Part shown: positions 25,947-34,717 of the stretch, in pieces
How the letters are laid out: each line of letters begins with the position of its first letter
How positions within the stretch are numbered: position 1 is the stretch's first letter
Source: Ureibacillus thermophilus
GTDB taxonomy: Bacteria; Bacillota; Bacilli; Bacillales_A; Planococcaceae
Assembly: GCF_004331915.1 (NCBI RefSeq)
Contig: NZ_CP036528.1
Location: 289,006-353,005, forward strand
Direction of reading: 5' to 3'
Length of the DNA stretch: 64,000 bases
Notes under the pieces: generated by a model
Database searches by the model: none
What the model was told of the DNA's origin: nothing
The model's input: the letters and a program-made list of their open reading frames with translations, nothing else
Position numbers and translations under genes: made by a program

Positions 25947-26957
25947 TTACGCTCCTATAAAACGCTGATAAATCCTTTTTGCCTTTTCTTTTTCCTTCGT
26001 CCCATGCACCAATGCCCTGCCATCTTGAAAAAGCACAATTTGAACATTTTCTGCTTGGAAGGAAATCAAGTAAGGATTGACTTTCAAGTTTTGAACGATT
26101 GGTTGAAGCCTTTTTGATATTTGCGCCAATGAAATTTGTTGTTTTTGTTGCGGCCGGATTTGCACAGTATTTCTGCCGCATAATACCGCTGTTTTCAATC
26201 CCGTTTCCATTGTCAAATAAGGATATGCAGGGTTATTTCCGCATGAAGGGCAATCGCTCTTTTTTAACTTTGAAATGTCGATAATTGAATGCTCCCTTCG
26301 CCATACATCAAAAGAAACCAATTGTTTGGACACTTCCCCGCTTACAAAGTATTTCAAAGCTTCAGCCGTTTGATAGGATGCAACCATTTGCACCGCAGGA
26401 CTGATTACCCCAACGGTATCACAAGTCAAGCCCTCGGAGGGAATCGCTTGGAGCAAACAATGATAGCAAGGGGTTTTTTTCGGCAAGATGGAAACGCTCA
26501 TTCCATAACTTCTTACAACCGCTCCATGAATCCAAGGAATGACGTATTTCATCGACACATCATTGATAAAAAACCTCGTTTCAAAATTATCCGTTCCATC
26601 TATGATGAGATTGACACCCTTCACAATCTCTTCCGCTCCAACAGAAAAGTCTCCAACAAGCCCTTCTATTTGAATAGTTGAATTGATCCTTTGTAAATGC
26701 TTCTGTGCAGCAACCGCTTTAGGCAGTTTACATTCCGCATCCTCTTCCGTATAAAGTTGCTGGCGGCCAAGATTCGTCCAATCGACGTAATCCCGGTCAA
26801 TGATAGTGATTTTCCCGATGCCCGCCCGAGCCAGCATCTCAGCATTCGCACAACCTAACGCTCCCGCTCCAACAATAAGCACATGGCTTTTCAGCAACTT
26901 TTTCTGTCCTTCTTCACCGATTGGAGAAAATAAAAGTTGACGAGAATAGCGTTCCAT
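25947..26957 (-). CDS. thiF: ThiF: adenylyltransferase for ThiS
   Basis: 336-residue E1-like enzyme that adenylates the C-terminus of the sulfur carrier ThiS. The nucleotide-binding motif VLIVGAGALGCANAEMLARAG is at about 26-46, DRDYVDWTNLGRQQLY and GTDNFETRFFIND follow, and two zinc Cys pairs are visible (CYHC and CPSC). A C-terminal extension of about 90 residues follows the second pair. Its ATG shares one base with the thiG stop. Placed last in the thiamine operon. Confidence 0.9.
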   Translation of the reverse strand: MERYSRQLLFSPIGEEGQKKLLKSHVLIVGAGALGCANAEMLARAGIGKITIIDRDYVDWTNLGRQQLYTEEDAECKLPKAVAAQKHLQRINSTIQIEGLVGDFSVGAEEIVKGVNLIIDGTDNFETRFFINDVSMKYVIPWIHGAVVRSYGMSVSILPKKTPCYHCLLQAIPSEGLTCDTVGVISPAVQMVASYQTAEALKYFVSGEVSKQLVSFDVWRREHSIIDISKLKKSDCPSCGNNPAYPYLTMETGLKTAVLCGRNTVQIRPQQKQQISLAQISKRLQPIVQNLKVNPYLISFQAENVQIVLFQDGRALVHGTKEKEKAKRIYQRFIGA

Positions 26958-27724
26958 TATGAATAGAGCATCCCTTCAAACGGACTAGAGGCAACTGCAT
27001 AACGTTTTTTCGGAATTCTGCCAGCTTCGTATCCAAGTCTTCCTGCTTCGATGGCCAACTTCATAGCTTTTGCCATTTTCACCGGATCTTTTGCTCCAGA
27101 CACGGCTGAATTTAACAAGATGCCATCTGCTCCCAACTCCATGGCCATCGCACAATCCGCTGGAGATCCGATTCCCGCATCGACAATGACAGGAATATTG
27201 GCATTCTCAATGATGAGAGAAAGATTCAACGGATTGATAATGCCTTGTCCGGAACCGATTGGAGATGCACCTGGCATGATGGCATGTACCCCCAATTCCT
27301 CCAGTTTTTTCGCCAAAACTACATCATCAGAAGTATAAGGAAGGACAATGAATCCTTCTTCCAATAACATTTCTGATGCTTTTAAAGTTTCAATCGGATC
27401 CGGAAGAAGGGTTTTATCATCCCCAATAACTTCCACTTTCACCATGTCACATAGTCCAGAAGCTTTGGCGAGCTTCGCAATCCTCACCGCTTCCTCCGCC
27501 GTTTTTGCCCCTGCAGTATTCGGCAGGAGGGTGTACTTTGAAAGATCAAGCATTTCCAAAAAATTTGGCAGAGATGGTTCATAAATATTCATTCTTCTTA
27601 CGGCAAAAGTTAAAATCTCCGCTCCGGATGCTTCCACCGCTTCCCTTTGGATTTCAAAATTTGGAAATTTCCCTGTACCTAACAACAGTCTTGATTGAAA
27701 GATTTTATCTGCAATTTTTAACAC
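26957..27724 (-). CDS. thiG: Thiazole synthase ThiG
   Basis: 255-residue (beta/alpha)8 enzyme that builds the thiamine thiazole from deoxyxylulose phosphate, ThiS-thiocarboxylate and dehydroglycine. Visible: [16 protein letters not shown] at the start, the Schiff-base lysine region [16 protein letters not shown], and [24 protein letters not shown] for phosphate binding. Starts at GTG with GGAGGGGG upstream. 2 bp after thiS. Confidence 0.95.
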   Translation of the reverse strand: MLKIADKIFQSRLLLGTGKFPNFEIQREAVEASGAEILTFAVRRMNIYEPSLPNFLEMLDLSKYTLLPNTAGAKTAEEAVRIAKLAKASGLCDMVKVEVIGDDKTLLPDPIETLKASEMLLEEGFIVLPYTSDDVVLAKKLEELGVHAIMPGASPIGSGQGIINPLNLSLIIENANIPVIVDAGIGSPADCAMAMELGADGILLNSAVSGAKDPVKMAKAMKLAIEAGRLGYEAGRIPKKRYAVASSPFEGMLYS

Positions 27725-27726
27725 GT

Positions 27727-27936
27727 TTATCCCCCTCCAACAAAATGCACGATTTCAATTTTGTCGCCGTCATTTACCGGTTGTTTGCTGTACTCTTCTT
27801 TCAAAATAATTTCACCGTTATGTTCAACAACGACAATGCGATTTAGCAATTGAAAAAACTTCAGCAAGTCTTCAATGCTTTTAACATTGCTCCCCACTTC
27901 CGTCTTCTGACCATTAATATAAAGCTGCAACTTCAT
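27727..27936 (-). CDS. thiS: Sulfur carrier protein ThiS
   Basis: 69-residue ubiquitin-like carrier ending in the required Gly-Gly (HFVGGG), to which ThiF adds AMP and sulfur is loaded. The ATG is inside the sequence ATGA shared with the tenI stop, so translation is probably coupled; AAAGGGGG directly precedes it. An in-frame TTG at 27948 is less likely. Confidence 0.92.
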   Translation of the reverse strand: MKLQLYINGQKTEVGSNVKSIEDLLKFFQLLNRIVVVEHNGEIILKEEYSKQPVNDGDKIEIVHFVGGG

Positions 27937-28535
27937 CCCCCTTTGCAATCTATGTTTTTTAAAAAGGTTGCCGCTTCTTTCGGTTGATTCGCAGAAAAAA
28001 TGTAAGACATTACTGCAATGCCCTGCACTTTTTTCTCCAGTACTTTTACCGCATTGTCCGGCGTAATTCCACCGATGGCAATCACAGGAATCTTCACTTG
28101 TTCAACGATTTCACCAAGCGCATCCGTTCCCCTTCCTGCCATCCCCTTTTTGCTGTCCGTTTCAAATATATGGCCAAAGAAACAGTAATCCGCTCCCGAT
28201 TTTTCGGCATTTTTTGCTTTTTCAATGGAATGGATGCTAACCCCTACTTTCATATGGGGATAAGCCGTTTTTACCTTCTCTGCCGGAAGTCCATTTCCCG
28301 GAAGATGGACATTCGGAATTCCGGTAAGCAGAGCAATATCAAGCCTGTCATTAATGACAAGTTTTTCTTTCGGCACCCCTGCATTTAACAACTCCTCTAT
28401 TAAAGCGACAATCTCACCGGGTGGTTTATTTTTTTCACGGATATGAATGTAATCTACAACCGGGGAAATGGATATAATAATTTCCTTCAGCTCTCGGCTT
28501 TCCTTCTTTCCATCCGTAATTGCGTGCAGTTCCAC
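27933..28535 (-). CDS. tenI: Thiazole tautomerase TenI
   Basis: 200-residue TIM-barrel related to ThiE. The segment FGHIFETDSKKGMAGRG carries the histidine typical of TenI, which aromatises the ThiG product, rather than the pattern of a ThiE phosphate synthase. IAIGGITPDNA binds phosphate. It starts at GTG 28535 and overlaps thiS by 4 bp. ThiE and TenI are close relatives, so a ThiE role cannot be wholly excluded. Confidence 0.85.
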   Translation of the reverse strand: MELHAITDGKKESRELKEIIISISPVVDYIHIREKNKPPGEIVALIEELLNAGVPKEKLVINDRLDIALLTGIPNVHLPGNGLPAEKVKTAYPHMKVGVSIHSIEKAKNAEKSGADYCFFGHIFETDSKKGMAGRGTDALGEIVEQVKIPVIAIGGITPDNAVKVLEKKVQGIAVMSYIFSANQPKEAATFLKNIDCKGG

Positions 28536-28565
28536 TCAAACTACTTCCCTTCTCCTTCGCAGAAG

Positions 28566-29252
28566 TTATAGTTGCACTTTTTCATCCGTCGGCCACATTT
28601 GTTGGTGGTAAGCCATATCCCAAAACATATACTCAAATCGAGTTGTATTTAAAAAGATTTCTTCCAGCCGCAGAAGTTCAGATTCCTGCTTTCCTTCCGC
28701 CAATTGATTGAGCAAATCAAGGTTCCATTGTGCGGACTGGCCAAATTCTTCTGAACTGTACATTTTTACCCAATCCCCATATAATTCGTGTTCTTTTGCC
28801 CCCGGAATTTTCGCCAGTTCACATCCAATTTCCCAATAACTCCAAGCACAAGCAAAGTGCGCAGCTGCCAGTTCTGCGATGGAACCGTTTTGGGCAACTG
28901 CCAGCATGTAGTGGGTGTAAGCAAGACTTACCGGAGACGGTTTTGCCTCTTCCAGCTCTTTTTCCGTTATGCCAAATCGGCTGGCATATTTCCTATGCAA
29001 TGCCATTTCATGATTCATCGTGTAATAAAGCAGGTTGGCAAATACCGTCATCACTTCTAGATTTGGTGCCTTCACTGCACCTAACGCAAACAATTTAGAA
29101 TAATCAATCAAGTACAGATAATCTTGTATCATGTAAAAACGGAACTTGTTAGAATCCAGTGTTCCTGCTCCCAACTCTTTCACAAATGGATGTTCATGGT
29201 TTTTTCTCCAAGTGGATTGGTATTTTTCAAAAATTCGATCTGTAAATTTCAT
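28566..29252 (-). CDS. tenA: Aminopyrimidine aminohydrolase TenA (thiaminase II)
   Basis: 228-residue all-helical enzyme that salvages pyrimidine from degraded thiamine. Conserved segments: HPFVKELGAGTLDSNKFRFYMIQDYLYLIDY, the catalytic-cysteine segment AHFACAWSYWEIG, and a C-terminal FEYMFWDMAYHQQMWP. First gene of the operon after the TPP riboswitch; 30 bp separate it from tenI. Confidence 0.95.
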   Translation of the reverse strand: MKFTDRIFEKYQSTWRKNHEHPFVKELGAGTLDSNKFRFYMIQDYLYLIDYSKLFALGAVKAPNLEVMTVFANLLYYTMNHEMALHRKYASRFGITEKELEEAKPSPVSLAYTHYMLAVAQNGSIAELAAAHFACAWSYWEIGCELAKIPGAKEHELYGDWVKMYSSEEFGQSAQWNLDLLNQLAEGKQESELLRLEEIFLNTTRFEYMFWDMAYHQQMWPTDEKVQL

Positions 29253-29278
29253 CGTTTTCCCCCATCCTTTAGGTTCAT

Positions 29279-29308
29279 AAAAAAAACCGCTTCATTAAAG
29301 AAGCGGCT
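29279..29308 (-). terminator. Riboswitch terminator before tenA
   Basis: Minus strand CCGCTTCTTTAATGAAGCGG followed by TTTTTTTTAT. It lies between the TPP aptamer and tenA. Confidence 0.9.
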
Positions 29309-29359
29309 CTAAAACTCGAAACACAATCAATACAAAAATAGACAAAACGAGTCCCAGCA

Positions 29360-29452
29360 ACCACTTCCCTTCGCTAGCATTACCTAGTGCAGGTTCAAAG
29401 GGTTGAGGCAATGCCTCTCTCAGCTAATGAATTAGCACCCCTAGTGATTAGT
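29360..29452 (-). promoter_or_regulatory. TPP (THI-box) riboswitch
   Basis: Minus-strand elements in order: TAGGGGTGCT, GCTGAGAGAGG, ACCCTTTGAACCTG, AGGTAATGCTAGCGAAGGGA. The downstream terminator makes it a transcription-off switch when thiamine pyrophosphate is high. The rest of the 29253-29687 gap shows only the two hairpins and AT-rich sequence. Confidence 0.95.
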
Positions 29453-29651
29453 TTAATGCTATATGTAATTACAATCATTGTTACATGAATACAGAAAATT
29501 TTCAATAGTATAAAATTATTAATGGGATAAGAGATTTATTCAAACACTTGCAACTTTTGTGTTAACCCTTGCTGCCTCAGCTATCATCGAAAAGTTTTTG
29601 CTCCCATTCGGCAAATTCTTTCAGGTTTTACAAGAATACTTGCAATAACAA

Positions 29652-29689
29652 AAAAGTTGCCCTAGCGAATTGCACGCTAAAGCAACTTT
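29652..29689 (-). terminator. Terminator of lytH
   Basis: Minus strand AAGTTGCTTTAGCG and CGCTAGGGCAACTT form the stem, followed by TTTTTTG. Confidence 0.8.
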
Positions 29690-30686
29690 ATTTTTTCTCC
29701 TGCTTCGTTTGTTTTTCCCATTGCACAAGATACGGATATGGGTCAAAAGCCCATTCGGTCCTTCCATTAAATTTATACATGCCGTAATGCAAATGAGGAG
29801 GAAATTTGCCGCTTGTCCCTTCTTTGCCATAACCGGAGCTTCCGACGCCGCCAAGAATTGTTCCTGGTTCTACAATATCGCCCACTTTTAAATCTTTATT
29901 GTAATAGGCTAAATGGGCATAGTAGTGATACGTGTTATGATGATCCCGAATACCTACTCGCCAACCGCCAAATTGATTCCAACCCATTACTTCTACAACA
30001 CCATAGGAAGTAGATAATACAGGTGTTCCATACCCTGCAAAAATATCTGTTCCTTCATGGATTCGTCTTCCTCCCCATCCCCTGCTGGCACCCCAAGTCC
30101 CCTTATAGCTGTAGTTATAGCCGCGGACTGGGAGGGGAAAAATATGCTTATCCAGCTGAATCGTATTGAAATGTTTATAAAGTTCATTTATGGTCATGAT
30201 TTGATTAATGATTTTTTCATTTTTGTAATATTCCCATAAAGCATTCTTAAAATCTTCTTCCGATGGACCAAATTTTTCTAAATAGGATACCATTGTGAAT
30301 AGTACGTCTTGATCGTCGTTTCGATCTGCTTTTCCATCGCCATTGCCATCATGACCATTTCCCCCAAAATATTGAATGGTAAATGGGGAAGTATCTTCTA
30401 CATTCGGGTTGAATTCGCCAACCCAAAATTCATGGGAAAATTGGATGGCAATGGCACTGTCCCTCTTCGGAATATCTTTTCGCACCTCTTGAATATTTCG
30501 CTCATATTGGTCCACTGCCGCCAATCGATGCCATGGAACAAAGGGCGTTTCATAGGTTTTGTATAAGTGCATTCGTTCCTGATATATATTTTCTTTATTT
30601 TCGCTTGCATTTACATAAACCGGGAAAATATATAGACATACAAACATCAAAGTTAAAGAAAAAATGATTTTTCGGATGAATACCAA
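29688..30686 (-). CDS. lytH: LytH-type M23 peptidase (spore cortex L-Ala-D-Glu endopeptidase)
   Basis: 332 residues: N-terminal signal/anchor helix (IRKIIFSLTLMFVCLYIFP), a middle domain with a Ca-loop-like GHDGNGDGKADRNDDQD, and a LytM-type zinc peptidase domain with GRRIHEGTDIFAGYGTPV and FPPHLHYGMY (HxH). The whole C-terminal half matches LytH of Bacillus, which trims cortex muropeptides during sporulation. TTG 30686 has AAGGAGG 9 nt upstream; the longer frame to 30896 would overlap the divergent thioredoxin gene. Confidence 0.88.
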   Translation of the reverse strand: MVFIRKIIFSLTLMFVCLYIFPVYVNASENKENIYQERMHLYKTYETPFVPWHRLAAVDQYERNIQEVRKDIPKRDSAIAIQFSHEFWVGEFNPNVEDTSPFTIQYFGGNGHDGNGDGKADRNDDQDVLFTMVSYLEKFGPSEEDFKNALWEYYKNEKIINQIMTINELYKHFNTIQLDKHIFPLPVRGYNYSYKGTWGASRGWGGRRIHEGTDIFAGYGTPVLSTSYGVVEVMGWNQFGGWRVGIRDHHNTYHYYAHLAYYNKDLKVGDIVEPGTILGGVGSSGYGKEGTSGKFPPHLHYGMYKFNGRTEWAFDPYPYLVQWEKQTKQEKK

Positions 30687-30822
30687 ACCCCCTTTCCTCC
30701 TTAGAATATCCCGTTTTTTTGAAACCATGAGTTTTTTATAAACGAAAAATGAAAGCTTACTTCTGATACTAAGTCCGGGTAAACTCCTTCGAAATCCTCT
30801 CAAAAACCAGAGTAATTCCGTT

Positions 30823-30851
30823 TGTTTTGTAGCAAATAGTATGTTATGATA
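30823..30851 (+). promoter_or_regulatory. Promoter of the thioredoxin-like gene
   Basis: TTGTTT (30823), 17-nt spacer and TATGAT (30846), about 35 bp before the start codon. Confidence 0.5.
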
Positions 30852-30886
30852 CCTTTTAATAGAAATTTTATTTGGGGGAATACTAG

Positions 30887-31201
30887 ATGCAATCACTACA
30901 ATCCGTAGAACAATTTCATGAACTCAAAAACAAAGAACGGGTGATCTTTGTCTTTTCAGCAGATTGGTGCAAAGACTGCGTTTTCATTAAACCTTTTCTT
31001 CCTGCTATCGAAGAAAAATACGCCCAATATACCTTTGTACAAGTAGACCGGGATGAATATATCGATTTATGTGGCGAACTGGATGTGTTCGGCATCCCAA
31101 GTTTTATTGCCTACAATAAAGGCGAAGAAATCGGCCGTTTTGTAAGCCGCGATCGTAAAACGCAAGAAGAAATCGAAAACTTTATTGAAGGACTAAAATA
31201 A
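30887..31201 (+). CDS. Thioredoxin-like protein (YtpP type)
   Basis: 104 residues with a thioredoxin fold and active site WCKDC (Cys28, Cys31), cis-proline in GIPSFIAY. The dipeptide KD between the cysteines differs from the GP of classical thioredoxin, so its redox potential and partners may differ. GGGGGAA precedes ATG. Monocistronic with a terminator. Confidence 0.88.
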   Translation: MQSLQSVEQFHELKNKERVIFVFSADWCKDCVFIKPFLPAIEEKYAQYTFVQVDRDEYIDLCGELDVFGIPSFIAYNKGEEIGRFVSRDRKTQEEIENFIEGLK

Positions 31202-31260
31202 ACTGACATCTTTTGATAAACTTCGAATATTTTCGTTCATGTCGAATTCACGTTTTTTCA

Positions 31261-31301
31261 AGACCCTATCTCTTATCAAAGAGATTCGGGTCTCTTTTTC
31301 T
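31261..31301 (+). terminator. Terminator after the thioredoxin-like gene
   Basis: AGACCC(TATCTCTT) and (AAGAGATTC)GGGTCT form a stem, followed by CTTTTTC. Confidence 0.8.
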
Positions 31302-31372
31302 TTACAAATGCAAACATTCGATCAACCTACTGAATAGGATAGTTAATAAGCATTATTAAAGGGAGTGGAACA

Positions 31373-32989
31373 TTGTCAAAAAGGAAAGTAAATCCAAAAG
31401 ATCCAAAGACAGTGCCAAAGTTTGTAACACCACTGTCAAAGCCTCCAGTTGTTACCCCAACACCTCACCCTGATTATCCGGCCAATTCCTATTTAGAAAT
31501 TACTATGAAAGAAACGAAGCATCGATTTCACAGGGATTTTCCACTAACAACCGTATGGGGCTATAACGGTCTCTACCCTGGCCCAACTATTGAAGCGAGG
31601 AAAGATAAAAAAATTTATGTGAAATATGTAAATCGACTGCCAAAAAAACATTTTTTGCCCATTGATCGCTCTCTCCATGGTGTAGGAGATTCACCAGAAG
31701 TCCGTTCCGTTGTACATTTACATGGAGCCAATGTATTTTGGGAAAGCGATGGGCATCCGGAAGCCTGGTATACACAAAATTACGAATACACCGGCCCCAA
31801 ATTCAGGAGAAAAGTCCATGAGTATACAAATCACCAGCCAGCTGCAACCCTTTGGTACCACGACCACACCATGGCCATGACAAGACTAAACGTATATGCA
31901 GGTTTAGCAGGTTTTTACATTATTCGCGATGCCTTGGAAGAACAATTAAATTTACCAAAAGGAGGTTATGAATATCCGCTTCTCCTTCAAGACAAATCTT
32001 TCAATGAAGATGGTTCACTTTTTTATCCAGACAAACCTCCGGAAGATTCGCCTTTCCCAACACCATTCATTCCTACCATTGTTCCGTTTTTCAATGGAGA
32101 TTTAATGGTGGTAAACGGCAAAGTTTGGCCTTATTTAAATGTGGAGCCTAGAAAATATCGATTCCGCATTTTAAACGGCTCCAACAGCTCCACATACAAC
32201 ATCCAGTTAGAAAACAACGCGCCTTTTTATCTAATCGGTACGGATGGGGGATTTTTAGAAGCTCCTGTTGAGGTCACTTCCATTGAGTTAATGCCGGCAG
32301 AACGGGTGGATGTAATTGTCGATTTCGCCCCATTTAAAGGGCAAAAAATTAAATTATTGAACACATTGTTTAGTGAAGAAGAACCGAAAAGAGAGATTAT
32401 GGAATTTCGTGTAACAAAGCCGCTCAAAGGAAAAGACACAAGCGAGATTCCAACAAGACTTGCAGAAGATATGGAACTGCATGAACATCTTGCCTCAACG
32501 ACCCGAAAATTGCCTTTATCCACAGGCACTGACAAATACGGTCGAATTATGATGATGCTGGATGGCCGAATGTACCATGATCCATGTACAGAAAGCCCTT
32601 CATTAGACAGTATTGAGATTTGGGAGTTTATTAACACCACACCTATTTCCCACCCTATGCATATTCATTTAGTTCAATTCAAAATTCTAAATCGCCAGCC
32701 TTTTAATGTAGAAATGTACCAAGAAAGCGGCGGAAAAATTCTTGAATTCACCGGAAATCCAGAACCTCCCCGCGATTTCGAAAAAGGCTGGAAAGATACA
32801 GTGAAAGCTCCTAGCGGCATGGTTACAAGAGTCATAATGCACTGGAAAGAACATACGGGGAACTATATTTGGCACTGCCACTTGCTTGAACATGAAGACC
32901 ACGATATGATGCGGCCAATTCGCATTACAGAAAACGCTTCTTCCGTTCATCATCAAGAAGAACATCACAACAATCATGAAATGAGATAA
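31373..32989 (+). CDS. cotA: CotA-type multicopper oxidase (spore coat laccase)
   Basis: 538 residues, cytoplasmically made without a signal peptide, as in CotA. All copper motifs are present: HLHGANVFW, LWYHDHTMAMTRLNVYAG, SHPMHIHLVQF and HCHLLEHEDHDMM, giving the T1 and the trinuclear T2/T3 sites. It oxidises phenolic substrates and contributes to pigmented, UV-resistant spore coats. TTG start with GGGAGTGG upstream. The tail HHQEEHHNNHE is His-rich and follows the last copper motif, an extra compared with what the fold needs. Confidence 0.93.
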   Translation: MSKRKVNPKDPKTVPKFVTPLSKPPVVTPTPHPDYPANSYLEITMKETKHRFHRDFPLTTVWGYNGLYPGPTIEARKDKKIYVKYVNRLPKKHFLPIDRSLHGVGDSPEVRSVVHLHGANVFWESDGHPEAWYTQNYEYTGPKFRRKVHEYTNHQPAATLWYHDHTMAMTRLNVYAGLAGFYIIRDALEEQLNLPKGGYEYPLLLQDKSFNEDGSLFYPDKPPEDSPFPTPFIPTIVPFFNGDLMVVNGKVWPYLNVEPRKYRFRILNGSNSSTYNIQLENNAPFYLIGTDGGFLEAPVEVTSIELMPAERVDVIVDFAPFKGQKIKLLNTLFSEEEPKREIMEFRVTKPLKGKDTSEIPTRLAEDMELHEHLASTTRKLPLSTGTDKYGRIMMMLDGRMYHDPCTESPSLDSIEIWEFINTTPISHPMHIHLVQFKILNRQPFNVEMYQESGGKILEFTGNPEPPRDFEKGWKDTVKAPSGMVTRVIMHWKEHTGNYIWHCHLLEHEDHDMMRPIRITENASSVHHQEEHHNNHEMR

Positions 32990-33002
32990 TCCCATTTATT
33001 GC

Positions 33003-33042
33003 GGGCGGATGCATCATAAAATTCGAGATGCTCCGCCCTGTT
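33003..33042 (+). terminator. Terminator of cotA
   Basis: GGGCGGATGCATC and GATGCTCCGCCC form an imperfect stem; the T-run (TGTTTACTTTG) is weak. Confidence 0.6.
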
Positions 33043-33183
33043 TACTTTGTTCTTCGACAATGCTTCAACTTCAAAATCATCTACTGTTCAAGACCTAGAA
33101 CGAAATAAAGCTGCAGGTTGTTGTTGCCCCTCTTCTTTTTGATTAAGATAAACATAAATCCATTATGCGGAGGGGGAACTCCT

Positions 33184-33972
33184 GTGAAAAAACTCATTTT
33201 AGTTGGCGTTCTTATTTTGCTAATGATTAGTTTAGTTTTTAATGTTCCCAATGGGTTTTTGTCCCAAGAACACCAAGTAAAAGTCACAGACAAAATCAAG
33301 ACGATTGATTTAGATATTAAAGGTGTCGATTCAACCATCATTTCTAAAGATCAAGACTATGTAAAAGCGGAATTAAAAGGAAAAGGAAATGTAAATCTTT
33401 CAAAAAAAGGAGATACAATTGAAATCGAATATCATCGCCCATTGTTTTCCTTCTTCCATTTCGGCAGCCGCACACAGTTAGTCGTGACAATTCCTAAAGA
33501 CTTTGACCGAGAATTAAAAGTAGATGTTGGTTCGGGAGACATTGATTTTCAACTATCCAAAGACACTGTTTTAACTTCACTGGAACTGGATGTCCATTCA
33601 GGAGACATTGATATCAATTCACTCAATACAAAAATCGCTAGTTTAGACGTCTCTTCAGGTGATATTGATCTAAAGCATTTTACGGGAGAATTGGCAATAG
33701 ATGTTTCATCTGGAGACGTATATGTGCAAATAGATGAATTGGTTGGAGATATAGAGGCAGAAGTAAATTCAGGGCAAATTGTGCTTGATTTGCCTGATGA
33801 CAGCGACTTTACGTTAAATGGGGAAATATCCAGCGGCGCGATTCATAATCACTTTCCTCTTAAAAATGAAAAAAATGAAAAAAATGAAAAAAATCGTCTG
33901 CGTGGAACACATGGTTCTGGCAAATACAGCATTGATTTAGAGATATCCAGCGGAACAATCGAAATTAAATAA
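33184..33972 (+). CDS. DUF4097 (adhesin/LiaG-like) repeat protein
   Basis: 262 residues: N-terminal membrane helix (KKLILVGVLILLMISLVFNV) followed by a beta-solenoid of repeated units each ending in a SGDI-like turn (GSGDIDF, HSGDIDI, SSGDIDL, SSGDVYV, NSGQIVL, SSGAIHN). Such DUF4097 proteins often sit in envelope-stress operons, but here it is alone. GTG 33184 has GGAGGGGG upstream. A 9-bp direct repeat (coding NEK, three times, 33866-33894) looks like recent slippage. The stop codon abuts a group II intron remnant. Confidence 0.85.
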   Translation: MKKLILVGVLILLMISLVFNVPNGFLSQEHQVKVTDKIKTIDLDIKGVDSTIISKDQDYVKAELKGKGNVNLSKKGDTIEIEYHRPLFSFFHFGSRTQLVVTIPKDFDRELKVDVGSGDIDFQLSKDTVLTSLELDVHSGDIDINSLNTKIASLDVSSGDIDLKHFTGELAIDVSSGDVYVQIDELVGDIEAEVNSGQIVLDLPDDSDFTLNGEISSGAIHNHFPLKNEKNEKNEKNRLRGTHGSGKYSIDLEISSGTIEIK

Positions 33973-34335
33973 TCGAGTAGGAGGGAGCGATTAACTCCCG
34001 TCCTCTCACACCATCGTACGTACGGTTCCGTATACGGCGGTTCAAATAAGATCATTGACGCAAGTTTTTATAACTTCCGTGAATAGCTGTTCTCTTTATG
34101 CCAGTGGTCACTCCACCCCCCAAGAGGTCTCCCACGGGATTCACCGCTTCCTTCCTCAAGTGAGGTACTACGTTTTCTGTGTTCATCATGACCCACTGAA
34201 TGCCAAGGGCTATTCTCTCTTAATTGTTCGGTCCTTCTTAGTAGTTCTAAACCAACTAATACGATGACCTCTGCTGACTTCTGTCTTCGGGGTTAGGGAC
34301 TTACACCCTATCGTTCATGTATATGCCGGGCGCAC
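33972..34335 (-). mobile_element. Group IIC intron remnant, copy 2 (364 nt)
   Basis: Same ends as copy 1 (5' GTGCGCCCGGCAT at 34335; domain V/VI at the 3' end), with two internal deletions relative to copy 3. One removes practically the whole reading frame, leaving its last codons (33972+ about 85) fused to the 5' non-coding part at about 34072; the other joins at ACTTCTG near 34280. The 5' end follows the terminal hairpin of repeat copy B2. Confidence 0.8.
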
Positions 34336-34338
34336 ACT

Positions 34339-34520
34339 AAAGGGGCGTCTGAAAAGTCATTTCAAGACGCCCCCTTTGCGGCTTTTGCTAGAGTTTTTGC
34401 CGCAGATAAATTGCGACGAGGAGGCGCGTTTTGTAACCACCGCAGGGAAAGTTTTTAAGAGAATATTCCTATTAAGAAGTAAGGCTGTTTCCGAAAGTGT
34501 TCGACTTTCTGGACACCCCC
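34339..34520 (-). repeat. Repeat family B, copy B2
   Basis: Same structure as B1, with a full-length hairpin AAAGGGGCGTCTGAAAAG/..AGACGCCCC adjacent to the intron 5' end. Read on the minus strand it ends in that hairpin and TTTAGT. Confidence 0.85.
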
Positions 34521-34572
34521 TTCTTACCTCTAGTCAAGTGTTTTTTATTAAATAATTTGGTTCACATAGATT

Positions 34573-34612
34573 TTATTTTGGAAGGAAGGGGTACCCCTTC
34601 CTTCCAAAATAA
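34573..34612. repeat. Perfect 40-bp palindrome
   Basis: TTATTTTGGAAGGAAGGGGT is followed at once by its exact reverse complement, with no loop. AAATAATTTGGT also occurs as a direct repeat on either side. It could be a terminator, a protein-binding site or a mobile-element end. Confidence 0.8.
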
Positions 34613-34651
34613 TTTGGTCCCAGGAGCTGTTCGACCTTCCTTCACTTCTAC

Positions 34652-34696
34652 TATAAAAAAATAGTAGCACAAACCTTGGCCTAGGTCTGTACTACT
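34652..34696 (-). terminator. Terminator of the ORF3/SEC-C gene
   Basis: Minus strand GTAGTACAGACCT and AGGTTTGTGCTAC form a stem with an inner GGCC, followed by TATTTTTTTA. Confidence 0.8.
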
Positions 34697-34717
34697 AATG
34701 TTAGTATGTTTTCTTTA

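Noticed and set aside
32227-32995. Minus-strand frames opposite cotA
   Set aside because: No ribosome site and no family features; cotA on the other strand has all copper motifs.
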